Shown here piece by piece: positions 8,367-17,446 of a stretch of 57,808 bases of DNA. The position numbers and the translations under genes were made by a program. The first letter of the stretch is position 1. Every line of letters begins with the position of its first letter. The notes beneath the pieces were generated by a model. It ran no database searches. It was not told where the DNA came from and worked only from the letters and a program-made list of their open reading frames with translations. The DNA is from Rhodospirillaceae bacterium (GTDB lineage: Bacteria; Pseudomonadota; Alphaproteobacteria; GCA-2731375). The stretch covers positions 1 to 57,808 of the forward strand of contig PCBT01000073.1 in the NCBI GenBank assembly GCA_002731375.1, in the 5' to 3' direction.

Positions 8367-10151
8367 TCAGGATAATTCTTCCAATTCATCGACGAAGCGT
8401 TCAATCACGCCAAGGCCCTGCTGCCAGAAGCCGGGATCAGCCGCATCCAGGCCGAACGGCGTCAACAATTCGCCATGGCGTAGGCTACCTCCAGCGCGCA
8501 GCATAGCAAGATACTTCTCGGCGAAGCCGTCGGAGGCGTTCTGATAGACAGCATACAGGGAATTGACTAGACAATCGCCAAAGGCATAAGCGTAGACATA
8601 GAATGGTGAATGGATGAAGTGGGGGATATAGCACCAATAGTTGGCATATTCATCATGCAGACGAATGGCGGGTCCAAGGCTTTCCCTTTGCACAGCCATC
8701 CAGATCTCGCCAATGCGTTCGACGGAGATTTCGCCCTCGCGGCGCTCGTCATGAAGGCGCCGCTCGAAATCATAAAAAGCGATCTGACGCACCACCGTAT
8801 TCAACATATCCTCGGTCTTGCCTGCCAGCATGGCCTTGCGACGCTGAGGATCGGCCTCACCATCCAGCAGGGCGCGAAAGGTTAATTGTTCGCCGAACAC
8901 ACTTGCCGTCTCCGCCAGGGTTAGGGGAGTATCCGCCATCAGAGTACCCTGCCCCGCCGCCAGAACCTGATGCACCCCGTGACCCAGTTCATGGGCCAAG
9001 GTCATCACATCGCGCACCCGGCCCTGATAATTCAGCAGCAAATATGGATGTGCCGAGGGCACAGTGGGATGGGCGAAGGCACCGGACGACTTGCCCGGCG
9101 ATGCGGGCGCATCGATCCAGGCATTGTCGAAAAAGCGCTGGCCGATCTTGGCCAATTCAGGAGAAAACGCGCCATAAGCTGCCAGCACCTGGTCCTGGGC
9201 CACCTGAAATGTGAAATCTCTCTGATCTTCATTGGGCAAGGGCGCGTTTCGGTCCCAGTAATCCAAGACCTCGACCCCGAACCATTCCGCCTTGAGAGCA
9301 TAATAGCGGTGCGAAAGGCGGGGATAGGCCGCCGTGACCGCATCCGTCAGGGCATCCACCACCTCGTCTTCCACCAGGTTGGAGAGATGCCGCGCGCTAT
9401 CGGGCCGGGCAAAATGACGCCATCTATCCTCGATCTCTTTATCCTTGGCCAAGGTATTGGTGATCAGCGCGAACAGACCTTTCTTTTCCCCAAAACCAAC
9501 ACCCAGGGCCTTGGCGGCGGCCTTACGTTGGGCGCCGTCAGGCTCCTGCAACAGATGCAAGGTTTGCTCCAACGAGCGTTCCTCGCCATCCCTTTCTTCG
9601 CCGACTACCGAGAAACGCATGTCCGCCATGGTTTCATCGAACAGACGCACCCAGGCGGCCCGGCCCGTGACCTGTTTCTCATGCAACAGGCGTTCCTGCT
9701 CGTCGGACAGCTGATGCGGACGGGAGACACGGACGTCCCGCAGCCAGGGCGCATAATGTTTCAGGCCAGGATCGGCGGCCAAAGCCGCCTGCAACGCCCC
9801 GTCTTCAATCAGATTCAGCTGCAAAGTGAAAAAAATCAATTTTGAGGTTATCGCGCTCAACCTCTCCATGGTGGTTTGATAAAATCGCCCGACCTCGCGG
9901 TCCGAAACATTCGCGGCATGATACAACTGGGCATAGGAGGCGATCCGTCCCAACAGGTCTTCGTCCGCTTCATAACGTTGAATGGCGCGGGCCAGGTCCG
10001 AAGCTGATAAGGCTCCGATCTTGCCACAAAAATCCCCATTAAATTGTTCCGCAGCCGCTTCGGCCCGGTCCAGATCCGAGGCCAGTTCCACGGCCTGCGG
10101 ACCGCTGTAAAGGTCGCCAAGATCCCATCGCGGCAAGGTCCCCAAGTCCAT
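8367..10151 (-). CDS. pepF: M3 family oligoendopeptidase F
   Basis: This 594-residue cytoplasmic zinc metallopeptidase degrades short peptides. The zinc site HELGHGVH (HExxH) lies near residue 387, within MTLAHELGHGVHQVL, and the third ligand region LAETASVFGEQL follows about 25 residues later, as in the family. The PepF-type N-terminal domain begins PRWDLGDLYSGPQ. Length and domain order match the pepF/M3 clade. It is transcribed away from a broken regulator gene and leads into the ABC1 kinase gene 10 bases downstream. Confidence 0.93.
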   Translation of the reverse strand: MDLGTLPRWDLGDLYSGPQAVELASDLDRAEAAAEQFNGDFCGKIGALSASDLARAIQRYEADEDLLGRIASYAQLYHAANVSDREVGRFYQTTMERLSAITSKLIFFTLQLNLIEDGALQAALAADPGLKHYAPWLRDVRVSRPHQLSDEQERLLHEKQVTGRAAWVRLFDETMADMRFSVVGEERDGEERSLEQTLHLLQEPDGAQRKAAAKALGVGFGEKKGLFALITNTLAKDKEIEDRWRHFARPDSARHLSNLVEDEVVDALTDAVTAAYPRLSHRYYALKAEWFGVEVLDYWDRNAPLPNEDQRDFTFQVAQDQVLAAYGAFSPELAKIGQRFFDNAWIDAPASPGKSSGAFAHPTVPSAHPYLLLNYQGRVRDVMTLAHELGHGVHQVLAAGQGTLMADTPLTLAETASVFGEQLTFRALLDGEADPQRRKAMLAGKTEDMLNTVVRQIAFYDFERRLHDERREGEISVERIGEIWMAVQRESLGPAIRLHDEYANYWCYIPHFIHSPFYVYAYAFGDCLVNSLYAVYQNASDGFAEKYLAMLRAGGSLRHGELLTPFGLDAADPGFWQQGLGVIERFVDELEELS

Positions 10152-10176
10152 ATATCAAACTCCATTCAATCAACGC

Positions 10177-10205
10177 TTGTCCCGAAATGGCACAGACGCT
10201 ACAGT
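10177..10205 (+). promoter_or_regulatory. Predicted promoter of the broken regulator gene
   Basis: TTGTCC (10177-10182) and TACAGT (10200-10205) are spaced by exactly 17 bases and lie 38 bases upstream of the regulator ATG. The fit to sigma-70 consensus is moderate. If active, it would transcribe a gene that no longer encodes a full regulator. Confidence 0.4.
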
Positions 10206-10243
10206 AAACTCATCATAAATAATGAGCGATTGGGTTGAGGGCA

Positions 10244-10713
10244 ATGGCGCAAGCTGTGTTGATCGCCGATGATGATCCCACCCAAAGACGCCTGTTGGAA
10301 ACCGTGGTCAGCCGGCAAGGTTATGATGTTGAAATCGCCAAGGGTGGCGAAGACGCGATCGCCTTCATGCAATCGGGAAAAGGCAACGACATCAGCCTGA
10401 TTTTGCTGGATCTGGTGATGCCGGATTTGGGGTGCTGTGTGATGGCGACGAATTGAGACTATCGGATTTTCCGCAGATTGCCCAAAGCACGGGCATGGAC
10501 ACCTCCATCCCCATGAATGGCGGCGAAGGCACCCTGCCCATGCTGAATGCCGCCGGCGAAGTAACGACGCTGAACGCCATGGAGGCGGATATGATCCGCC
10601 TGGCAATCAGCAAATACAACGATCAGATGACCGAAGTAGCCCGCTGCCTTGGCATTGGCCGATCTACCCTGTACCGCAAGGTCGCCGAGTTTGGCATTGA
10701 ATCCGGTCGGTAG
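10244..10713 (+). pseudogene. NtrC-like sigma-54 regulator with its AAA+ domain deleted
   Basis: The ATG at 10244 behind GAGGG opens a receiver domain: VLIADDDPTQRRLLETVVS with the acidic pocket, and LLDLVMPDL with the phosphoacceptor Asp near residue 54. Right after that block the frame runs out at TGA 10454-10456. In another frame, overlapping this end, VLCDGDELRLSDFPQIA appears; this is the segment that normally closes the sigma-54 AAA+ domain. It is followed by a complete Fis-type helix-turn-helix (MTEVARCLGIGRSTLYRKV) ending at 10713. A normal member would have about 300 more residues between the two pieces, so one internal deletion has removed the ATPase and shifted the frame. The separate C-terminal DNA-binding piece could in principle still be made. 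Confidence 0.85.
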
Positions 10714-10807
10714 GCAGCGGATGCTGAATTTGCAAAATAGGTCAGAATAGCTTACCTTTATAGTCGTCGGTACGGTTGGGGACGGCTGGAAAAATTAGGG
10801 AAATGGC

Positions 10808-13800
10808 ATGACATCTGCCACCACTGCGCTCGCCAATGTTTCGCTTGATGATAAGTATGCCCTGGAAAAAGGCTGGGTATTTTTGACCGGAACCCAGGCC
10901 ATGGTGCGCCTGCCTATGTTGCAACGGCAACGTGACCAGGCCGCGGGGCTGAATACGGGTTGCTATATTTCAGGCTATCGCGGCTCTCCCCTGGGCGCCT
11001 TCGATCAACAGCTATGGCAGGCCAAGCCGTTCCTGGAAAAGAACCACATCGTCTTCCAGCCCGGCGTCAACGAGGACATGGCCGCCACCGCTGTTTGGGG
11101 CAGTCAGCAATTGAACCTGGGCCCGCAGTCGAAATACGACGGCGTCTATGGCATCTGGTACGGCAAGGCGCCGGGGGTGGACCGTTGCGGCGATGTGGTC
11201 CGCCACGCCAACCATGCGGGCACTGATCCCAATGGCGGCGTTCTGATGATGTGCGGCGATGATCATGCCGCTGTTTCCTCTACCGTGCCGGGACAGAGCG
11301 AGCATAACCTGGCCTCGTGGATGGTGCCCATGTTGTATCCGGCGGGGGTGCAGGAGTATCTCGATTATGGCCTGCTTGGTTGGGCCATGTCCCGTTATGC
11401 CGGCGTCTGGGTCGGCTTCAAATGTGTTTCGGAGGTGGTGGAAAGTTCGGCCTCGGTGGATGTAGACGCCCATCGTCTAGACATTCAGTATCCGGATTTC
11501 GAGATGCCCGAGGGCGGCCTGAACATCCGCTGGCCCGATGACCGGTGGAGCCAGGAAATTCGCCTGCAGCGCCACAAGGTCTATGCCGCCCTGGCATTTG
11601 CCCGGGCCAACGGCATCGACCGCCTGGTCTGGAACGCGCCGAAACCGCGCATTGGCATCGTAGCCGCCGGCAAATCTTATCTCGACACCCGCCAAGCCTT
11701 GGAAGACCTTGGCATTGACGAGGCCATGGCGGCGCAGATCGGTTTACGCCTGTACAAGGTCGGCATGCCCTGGCCCTTGGAACGTGAAGGCGTCCGCGCC
11801 TTTGCAGAGGGCCTGGACGAAGTCTTGGTGATCGAGGAAAAGCGCGCCGTCATCGAAAATCAATTGAAGGAACAACTCTACAACTGGCGTGCCGACGTAC
11901 GGCCCCGGGTAGTCGGCAAGTTCGACGAAGAGGGACAATTGCTCTGCCCCTCCGATGGCGAACTCTCACCGGGCCAGATCGCACGCATCATCATGTCACG
12001 GATCGGCAGTTATGTGTCCTCGCCGACCATCGAGGAACGCATGGCACAGCTGGACCGCAAGGAAGCCACAGCCCAGACCGCCGTCGCACCAATCCGGCGC
12101 GCGCCCTATTTTTGTTCCGGCTGTCCGCACAACACGTCTACCAAAGTGCCTGAAGGCAGCCGCGCCATGGCCGGCATCGGCTGTCATTTCATGGCCCTGT
12201 TCATGGACCGCTCGACCGAGACCTTCACCCAGATGGGCGGCGAGGGCATCCCCTGGCTGGGCCAAGCCGCCTTTACCGGGGAAGAGCATATTTTCACCAA
12301 TCTGGGTGACGGCACCTATTACCATTCTGGCATCACCGGCATCCGTGCCGCCGCTGCCTCGGGTGTCAATATTACCTACAAGATCCTGTTCAACGACGCC
12401 GTGGCGATGACTGGCGGACAGCCCCATGACGGCCCACTAAATCCCTGGCAGATCAGCCAGCAGGTGTATCATGAAGGTGCCTCCAAGATCATCGTGGTCA
12501 CGGACGAACCGAACAAATACCCCACAGGCACCAACTGGGCCCCCGGCGTAACGGTCCGCCACCGGGACGAGTTGGACCAGGTGCAAAAGGAGCTGCGCAA
12601 GACCAAGGGCTGCAGTGTGCTGATCTATGACCAGACCTGCGCGGCGGAAAAGCGGCGCCGGCGTAAGCGTGGCACTTTCCCTGATCCCGACCGCCGGGCC
12701 TTCATAAACGAGGCGGTGTGCGAAGGTTGCGGCGATTGTTCCGTGCAATCGAACTGCGTCTCGGTGGAGCCGTTGGAGACACCCCTTGGCCGCAAGCGGC
12801 GCATCAATCAATCCGCCTGCAACAAGGATTTCTCTTGCATTAGAGGCTTCTGCCCCAGTTTCGTGACCGTATCGGGCGCCGTGCCGCGCCGGGCCCAGGC
12901 CACCAGCGTCGACGCGCTGGACGCAGCCGCCGCATTATTGCCGGACCCCGCGGTTGCCGAAGCCGAGGGCGGTTACAACATCCTGGTCGCTGGCATTGGC
13001 GGCACCGGCGTGATCACCGTCGGCGCCCTTCTGGGCATGGCGGCGCATGTGGAGGGTAAGGGCGTCACGGTATTGGATTTCACCGGCATCGCGCAGAAAA
13101 ACGGTGCCGTGATCAGCCATATCCGCATCGCCCCCAAGCCGGACGACCTGCACGCGGTTCGCATCGCCGCCGCCGGCGCCGATCTGTTGTTGGGTGCCGA
13201 CATGGTCGCCGCCGCCACGCCGGATTCGCTACGCAAGCTCAACCGTGGCGGCACCCAGGCCATCATCAACAGCCACCTGGCACCAACCGCCGATTTCACT
13301 TTGAACCCGGATACGGAATTTCATGGCGACGACCTTCGCAGCCTGATCCGGAACGGTGCGGGCGACAATCGTACGGAATTCGTCGATGCCACCAGCCTGG
13401 CCACGACCCTGATGGGTGATGCCATCGCCGCCAATCTGTTCCTGTTGGGTTACGCTTATCAACGCGGCGCCCTGCCGGTCAGCGGCGATGCCATCGACAA
13501 GGCGATAGAGCTAAATGGCGTCGCCGTGGCCATGAACCGCCGGGCCATTGCCCTGGGCCGGTTGGCGGCGGAAGACCTGGATCAGGTCACCAGGATGGCG
13601 CAACCAGCGATGCCCGCAAGAGAGGCCGTAGAAAAAACCCAGGACGACATCATCGGCCATCGCGCCGCCTTCCTGACGGAATATCAGGATGCTGACTATG
13701 CCGCGCAGTACATCGCCTTTGTCCGCCAGGTCGAATTGGCGGAGCAGAACAAGGGTAAAGGGATGACCGGCCTGACAGAGGCCGTAGCACAGAACCTATT

Positions 13801-14296
13801 CAAGTTGATGGCTTACAAGGATGAATATGAGGTTGCGCGGCTTTATTCAGGCGAGCCTTTCCGGGCCGCGCTAGCGCAGCAGTTCGACGGCGATCTAAAA
13901 TTAAAATTCCACCTCGCTCCGCCTTTGCTGGCAAAACGCAATCCCGACAGCGGCGAACTGGTCAAGCGTGAATACGGCCCCTGGGTCATGACCACTTTCA
14001 AACTACTGGCCAAAATGAAAGGCCTGCGCGGCGGCGCATGGGATATCTTTGGCCGGACCGAGGAGCGCCGTGCCGAACGCGCCGCTATTCCAGCCTACCG
14101 CACGGTGATGGAAGAACTGCTGGCAGGCCTGACCCCGGACAACCATGCCCTGGCCCGAGAGATCGCCAATATCCCGGCGCAAATCCGCGGCTTCGGCCAC
14201 ATCAAGGAACGCAGCCAGAAAGCAGCGGCGGCGGAACAGGCGCAGTTGCTGGAAGTCTGGCGCAACCCACAATCGCAACCAACAGCGGCGGAGTGA
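10808..14296 (+). CDS. Fused indolepyruvate ferredoxin oxidoreductase family protein
   Basis: This 1162-residue fusion oxidatively decarboxylates a 2-oxo acid (aryl- or branched-chain pyruvate) to its CoA ester with ferredoxin. The N-terminal pyrophosphate/pyrimidine region begins LEKGWVFLTGTQAMVRLPML and GYRGSPLGAFDQQLW. The thiamine diphosphate domain shows CSGCPHNTSTKVP, GIGCHFMALFMDRS (about 454) and NLGDGTYYHSG (about 497). Iron-sulfur cysteines follow in CEGCGDCSVQSNC (about 637) and CNKDFSCIRGFCPSF. The gamma domain starts at GIGGTGVITVGALLG (about 728). Order and length fit the aerobic proteobacterial IOR fusions. The next gene, an SDR, follows after three bases. Substrate preference is not readable. 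Confidence 0.93.
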   Translation: MTSATTALANVSLDDKYALEKGWVFLTGTQAMVRLPMLQRQRDQAAGLNTGCYISGYRGSPLGAFDQQLWQAKPFLEKNHIVFQPGVNEDMAATAVWGSQQLNLGPQSKYDGVYGIWYGKAPGVDRCGDVVRHANHAGTDPNGGVLMMCGDDHAAVSSTVPGQSEHNLASWMVPMLYPAGVQEYLDYGLLGWAMSRYAGVWVGFKCVSEVVESSASVDVDAHRLDIQYPDFEMPEGGLNIRWPDDRWSQEIRLQRHKVYAALAFARANGIDRLVWNAPKPRIGIVAAGKSYLDTRQALEDLGIDEAMAAQIGLRLYKVGMPWPLEREGVRAFAEGLDEVLVIEEKRAVIENQLKEQLYNWRADVRPRVVGKFDEEGQLLCPSDGELSPGQIARIIMSRIGSYVSSPTIEERMAQLDRKEATAQTAVAPIRRAPYFCSGCPHNTSTKVPEGSRAMAGIGCHFMALFMDRSTETFTQMGGEGIPWLGQAAFTGEEHIFTNLGDGTYYHSGITGIRAAAASGVNITYKILFNDAVAMTGGQPHDGPLNPWQISQQVYHEGASKIIVVTDEPNKYPTGTNWAPGVTVRHRDELDQVQKELRKTKGCSVLIYDQTCAAEKRRRRKRGTFPDPDRRAFINEAVCEGCGDCSVQSNCVSVEPLETPLGRKRRINQSACNKDFSCIRGFCPSFVTVSGAVPRRAQATSVDALDAAAALLPDPAVAEAEGGYNILVAGIGGTGVITVGALLGMAAHVEGKGVTVLDFTGIAQKNGAVISHIRIAPKPDDLHAVRIAAAGADLLLGADMVAAATPDSLRKLNRGGTQAIINSHLAPTADFTLNPDTEFHGDDLRSLIRNGAGDNRTEFVDATSLATTLMGDAIAANLFLLGYAYQRGALPVSGDAIDKAIELNGVAVAMNRRAIALGRLAAEDLDQVTRMAQPAMPAREAVEKTQDDIIGHRAAFLTEYQDADYAAQYIAFVRQVELAEQNKGKGMTGLTEAVAQNLFKLMAYKDEYEVARLYSGEPFRAALAQQFDGDLKLKFHLAPPLLAKRNPDSGELVKREYGPWVMTTFKLLAKMKGLRGGAWDIFGRTEERRAERAAIPAYRTVMEELLAGLTPDNHALAREIANIPAQIRGFGHIKERSQKAAAAEQAQLLEVWRNPQSQPTAAE

Positions 14297-14299
14297 AAC

Positions 14300-14995
14300 A
14301 TGACTGAATCCAAACCCGGCACCTGCATCATCGTTGGCGTTGGCCCCGGCCTGGGGGCGGCACTGGCGCGGCGCTTTGCCACCGCTGGACATGCCGTGGC
14401 CGTGGCAGCCCGAAATAGTGACAAACTGGCCAGCCTAGTAAAGCAGATCACGGCAGTCGGCGGCTCCGCCAAGGCTTATGGCTGCGATGCCACCTCCGAA
14501 AGCGGCGTCGCGGCACTGTTCAAGGCGGCAGAGGCAGATCTGGGCACCATCGATGTGGCGATCTACAATGCCTCCGGCCGGGCCCGGGGGCCCATCGCGG
14601 AGACTACGTTGCAGGAGTTCACCGACGCTTGGGAACGCTGCTGCCTGGGCGGCTTTCTAGTCGGGCGGGAGGCAGCGCGGCGTTTAGGAGCAAAAGGTGC
14701 AGGCAGTATATTGTTTACCGGCGCCACGGCATCCATGAAGGGCTTCGCCCATTCCGCCACCTTTGCCGTGGGCAAGTTCGGCCTGCGTGGCTTGGCGGAA
14801 TCCATGGCCCGCGAACTGCAGCCCCAGGGCGTGCATGTGGCTCATTTCAATATTGATGGCGGTATCGGCGAGCATGCCGAAGATAGCCGTCTGCGCCCCA
14901 ACGCCATTGCCGAAACCTACTATCAAACCCACATCCAACACCGCAGCGCCTGGTCTCATTCCATCGAGGTGCGGCCCTGGGTGGAAAATTTCTAA
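14300..14995 (+). CDS. SDR family protein with Phe in place of the catalytic Tyr
   Basis: This 231-residue protein has a short-chain dehydrogenase Rossmann fold. The cofactor motif is IVGVGPGLGAALARRF (about 11-26), the NAG-type motif reads YNASG, and the serine strand is ILFTGATASMKG. The usual YxxxK is FAVGK inside SATFAVGKFGLRGLAESM, so the lysine is kept but the catalytic tyrosine is phenylalanine. Some SDR subfamilies share this substitution, and their activity is uncertain to me. The gene is three bases behind the IOR fusion, suggesting one transcript and a role near the same pathway. Confidence 0.85.
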   Translation: MTESKPGTCIIVGVGPGLGAALARRFATAGHAVAVAARNSDKLASLVKQITAVGGSAKAYGCDATSESGVAALFKAAEADLGTIDVAIYNASGRARGPIAETTLQEFTDAWERCCLGGFLVGREAARRLGAKGAGSILFTGATASMKGFAHSATFAVGKFGLRGLAESMARELQPQGVHVAHFNIDGGIGEHAEDSRLRPNAIAETYYQTHIQHRSAWSHSIEVRPWVENF

Positions 14996-15009
14996 CAGTT
15001 TCGCGCCGC

Positions 15010-15381
15010 ATGAATCCCGTTAAAGCCATCATCGATTATTACCGCCGCTGCCGTGCGGTGACATTGTTATGGCATCACGGCCTTTTGTTCGGGATATTCA
15101 CCGTGCTGCTGCTTATCGCGCGCGCCACCTTCGCACCGGAAGTGCCATTGTTCTGGCCTCTGTTGATCTGGTACATCGTATTCTCATTGCATTTTCTGCT
15201 GGTACGCAGCCTGACCGCGAATGATGACTGGGCCGATGAGCGCGCCGACAAAGTCCGCCGTCACGCCTATGATTTTGCCCACGTGAAAGACATCTACATC
15301 AAACCCATTACCTTCGATCCGGAGAAGGATAAAGAACGCCGTTCCAATGCGTCGGACCGCCCGGATAAACCAGCTGAATAG
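15010..15381 (+). CDS. 2TM domain-containing small membrane protein
   Basis: This 123-residue protein has two closely spaced hydrophobic helices (about 19-37, LLWHHGLLFGIFTVLLLIA, and 46-65, LFWPLLIWYIVFSLHFLLVR) joined by a short loop. A charged C-terminal half follows, with DDWADERADKVRRHAYDFAHV. This layout matches the 2TM domain family of unknown function. It sits between the SDR and an EamA transporter with gaps of 14 and 5 bases, so it is probably co-transcribed with the IOR genes. Confidence 0.65.
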   Translation: MNPVKAIIDYYRRCRAVTLLWHHGLLFGIFTVLLLIARATFAPEVPLFWPLLIWYIVFSLHFLLVRSLTANDDWADERADKVRRHAYDFAHVKDIYIKPITFDPEKDKERRSNASDRPDKPAE

Positions 15382-15386
15382 AGATC

Positions 15387-16313
15387 ATGTCCGAACAGAG
15401 TATGACCACTCGGGCCTCGGGCCGGCATTATCTGCTGCTGGGCGCGCTGGCGTTCTCCTGGGGCTCGGGCTTTCTGTTCGTGGAATTAGCCCTGGTTGAT
15501 CTGCCGCCGGTCATGGTCGCTATGGGGCGCACGGCGGTGGCAACCGGCGTGCTCTATGCCGTGGCCCGGCGCCAGGGCTACAACCTGCCCGCCCTGACGG
15601 GCAATGGCCAACTATGGCTGATCCTGGCCACCCTGGCCGTGGTCGGCCATGCCCTGCCGTTCTTCCTGATGGCCCAGGCACAAACCGAACTGGACAGTAA
15701 CCTGGCCGGCATCTTCATTGGCGCGACGCCGCTGGTTACCCTTTTAGTAGTGCATTTCGGCACCCATGACGAGAAAATGACCCGGACCCGCATCATGGGT
15801 GTCGCCGCCGGCTTCCTCGGCATTGTGGTGTTGCTGGGCCCCGGCGCCGTGGCGGGGCTACAAAACGAAGTTGGCAACGAGCGGGCCGGCCTGCTAGCCC
15901 AGATATTTCTTATACTGGTCTGCTTTAGTTTTGCCACCAACGCCCTGATCGCCCGGCGCATGACGCCCCTGTCGCCGGCGGTGGCGGCGGCCAGTGTTTC
16001 CCTGATTGCCACCGTCATCCTGTTACCCTTCGCCATCGCCGTCGATCCGGACCTGAGCCTCAGTCCCAGCTGGCTGGCCATCGGCGCGGTCTTTTTTCTT
16101 GGCGCCATCGGCACCGGCGCCGCTACATTGCTGTTTTTCATTCTGGTGCAACAGTGCGGCGCCAACTTCGTTATCTCGGCCAATTACCTACTGCCCTTGG
16201 TCGCCATGGTTCTGGGCGTCACCTTTCTGGCGGAACAGCCCAGACCTGAAGCCCTTGTCGCCATGGCCCTGATATGTGGCGGCATCTGGCTTAGCAACCG
16301 GCCTGCAAAGTAA
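15387..16313 (+). CDS. EamA/DMT family transporter
   Basis: This 308-residue inner-membrane protein has about ten hydrophobic spans in two EamA repeats. The first begins LLLGALAFSWGSGFLFVELAL with the family-typical proline in LPPVMVAMGRTAVA. The second contains PLSPAVAAASVSLIATVIL, ending in ALICGGIWLSNRPA. EamA proteins mostly export amino acids and metabolites. It is the last plus-strand gene of this run, two bases from the convergent nagA stop. The cargo cannot be named. Confidence 0.88.
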   Translation: MSEQSMTTRASGRHYLLLGALAFSWGSGFLFVELALVDLPPVMVAMGRTAVATGVLYAVARRQGYNLPALTGNGQLWLILATLAVVGHALPFFLMAQAQTELDSNLAGIFIGATPLVTLLVVHFGTHDEKMTRTRIMGVAAGFLGIVVLLGPGAVAGLQNEVGNERAGLLAQIFLILVCFSFATNALIARRMTPLSPAVAAASVSLIATVILLPFAIAVDPDLSLSPSWLAIGAVFFLGAIGTGAATLLFFILVQQCGANFVISANYLLPLVAMVLGVTFLAEQPRPEALVAMALICGGIWLSNRPAK

Positions 16314-16315
16314 TT

Positions 16316-17446
16316 CTACGCACCGCCGATCCAGGTGCGCCGCACATTCAGATCATTATCCAGTAGGACCAGATCGGCACGGTAACCGGCGGCGATGCGA
16401 CCCCGGTCACCCTCCAAACCAAGGAACGCGGCGGGATAGAGCGATGCCATGCGCAGGGCTTCTTCCAAGGGTTGATCCAGCAGGTTCACGGTATTACGAA
16501 CAGCGCTGGCCATGTCCAGGTTGGAGCCGGCTAAGGTGCCGTCTTCAAGGGTGCAGCGCCCATCTGACACCTCCACGGTCCGGCCCGCCAAATGAAAGCT
16601 GCTGCCCCTTCCGCCGACGCTGGGCATGGCATCCGTCACCAACAGCATGCGGCCGGTTGTCTTGGCGGCCAAAGCCACCTGCAGCGTGGCCGAATGCACG
16701 TGGTGGCCATCGGCGATGATGCCGCAATAGCTGTTCCGATCCGCCAATGCGGCCCCAACAATGCCGGGCCGGCGGCTTACCATGGCCGGCATGGCGTTAA
16801 ACAGATGCGTGAAACCGGCCAGGCCTTCATCTAATGCGGCAGCAATCTGGTCATGACTGGCCGCGCTGTGGCCGGCACAGACGCGGACGCCGGCGTCCGT
16901 CAGCCGGCGGATCGTGCCAGGCGGTACCATTTCAGGCGCTAGAGTAACAACCACCGGGCCAAGATCAGCCGAGGCAAAAAGATCCAGAGCGGCATCATCC
17001 AGAGATCTGATCTGTGCACCGTCATGGGCGCCCTTGTGATCCGGGTTCAAATATGGCCCTTCAAAATGTAGGCCCAGCAGACCCGACAAGCCTTTTTTTT
17101 GCGCACTTCGAACCGCCGTCGCAGCCGCCACCATAGTTTTCCAATCAGTGCTAATCAGGGTCGGTAGCAGGCCGGTGCTGCCAAACGTCCGATGCGCCGT
17201 GGCAATGACCGTGAGTGCCGCCAGGCCAATTTGATCGCCAAATAATATCCCGCCGCCGCCGTTGACCTGGCAGTCGATAAATCCCGGCGCCAGTAAATCC
17301 CCGCCCAAATCAATCACAGGCGCGTCGCCCGTGGCTGTACCGGGCGCCAACAGCTCCCGAATCAAGCCATTGGCATGGTACAGGCTCCAGCCTTGCAAGA
17401 TCTCGTAGCCAGTGAAAATACGGGCATTGGTCAAAATCTGGGTCAT
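16316..17446 (-). CDS. nagA: N-acetylglucosamine-6-phosphate deacetylase
   Basis: This 376-residue metal-dependent amidohydrolase removes acetate from GlcNAc-6-phosphate during amino-sugar or peptidoglycan recycling. Family motifs are all present: LLAPGFIDCQVNGGGG near 50, LGLHFEGPYLNPDHKGAHD with the metal-binding Glu, GHSAA and THLFNAMPAM with metal histidines, DGHHVH, and LLVTDAMPSVGG with the catalytic Asp. It overlaps the stop of the upstream kinase gene as ATGA, so the two are translationally coupled. No nagB or PTS gene lies nearby. Confidence 0.93.
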   Translation of the reverse strand: MTQILTNARIFTGYEILQGWSLYHANGLIRELLAPGTATGDAPVIDLGGDLLAPGFIDCQVNGGGGILFGDQIGLAALTVIATAHRTFGSTGLLPTLISTDWKTMVAAATAVRSAQKKGLSGLLGLHFEGPYLNPDHKGAHDGAQIRSLDDAALDLFASADLGPVVVTLAPEMVPPGTIRRLTDAGVRVCAGHSAASHDQIAAALDEGLAGFTHLFNAMPAMVSRRPGIVGAALADRNSYCGIIADGHHVHSATLQVALAAKTTGRMLLVTDAMPSVGGRGSSFHLAGRTVEVSDGRCTLEDGTLAGSNLDMASAVRNTVNLLDQPLEEALRMASLYPAAFLGLEGDRGRIAAGYRADLVLLDNDLNVRRTWIGGA

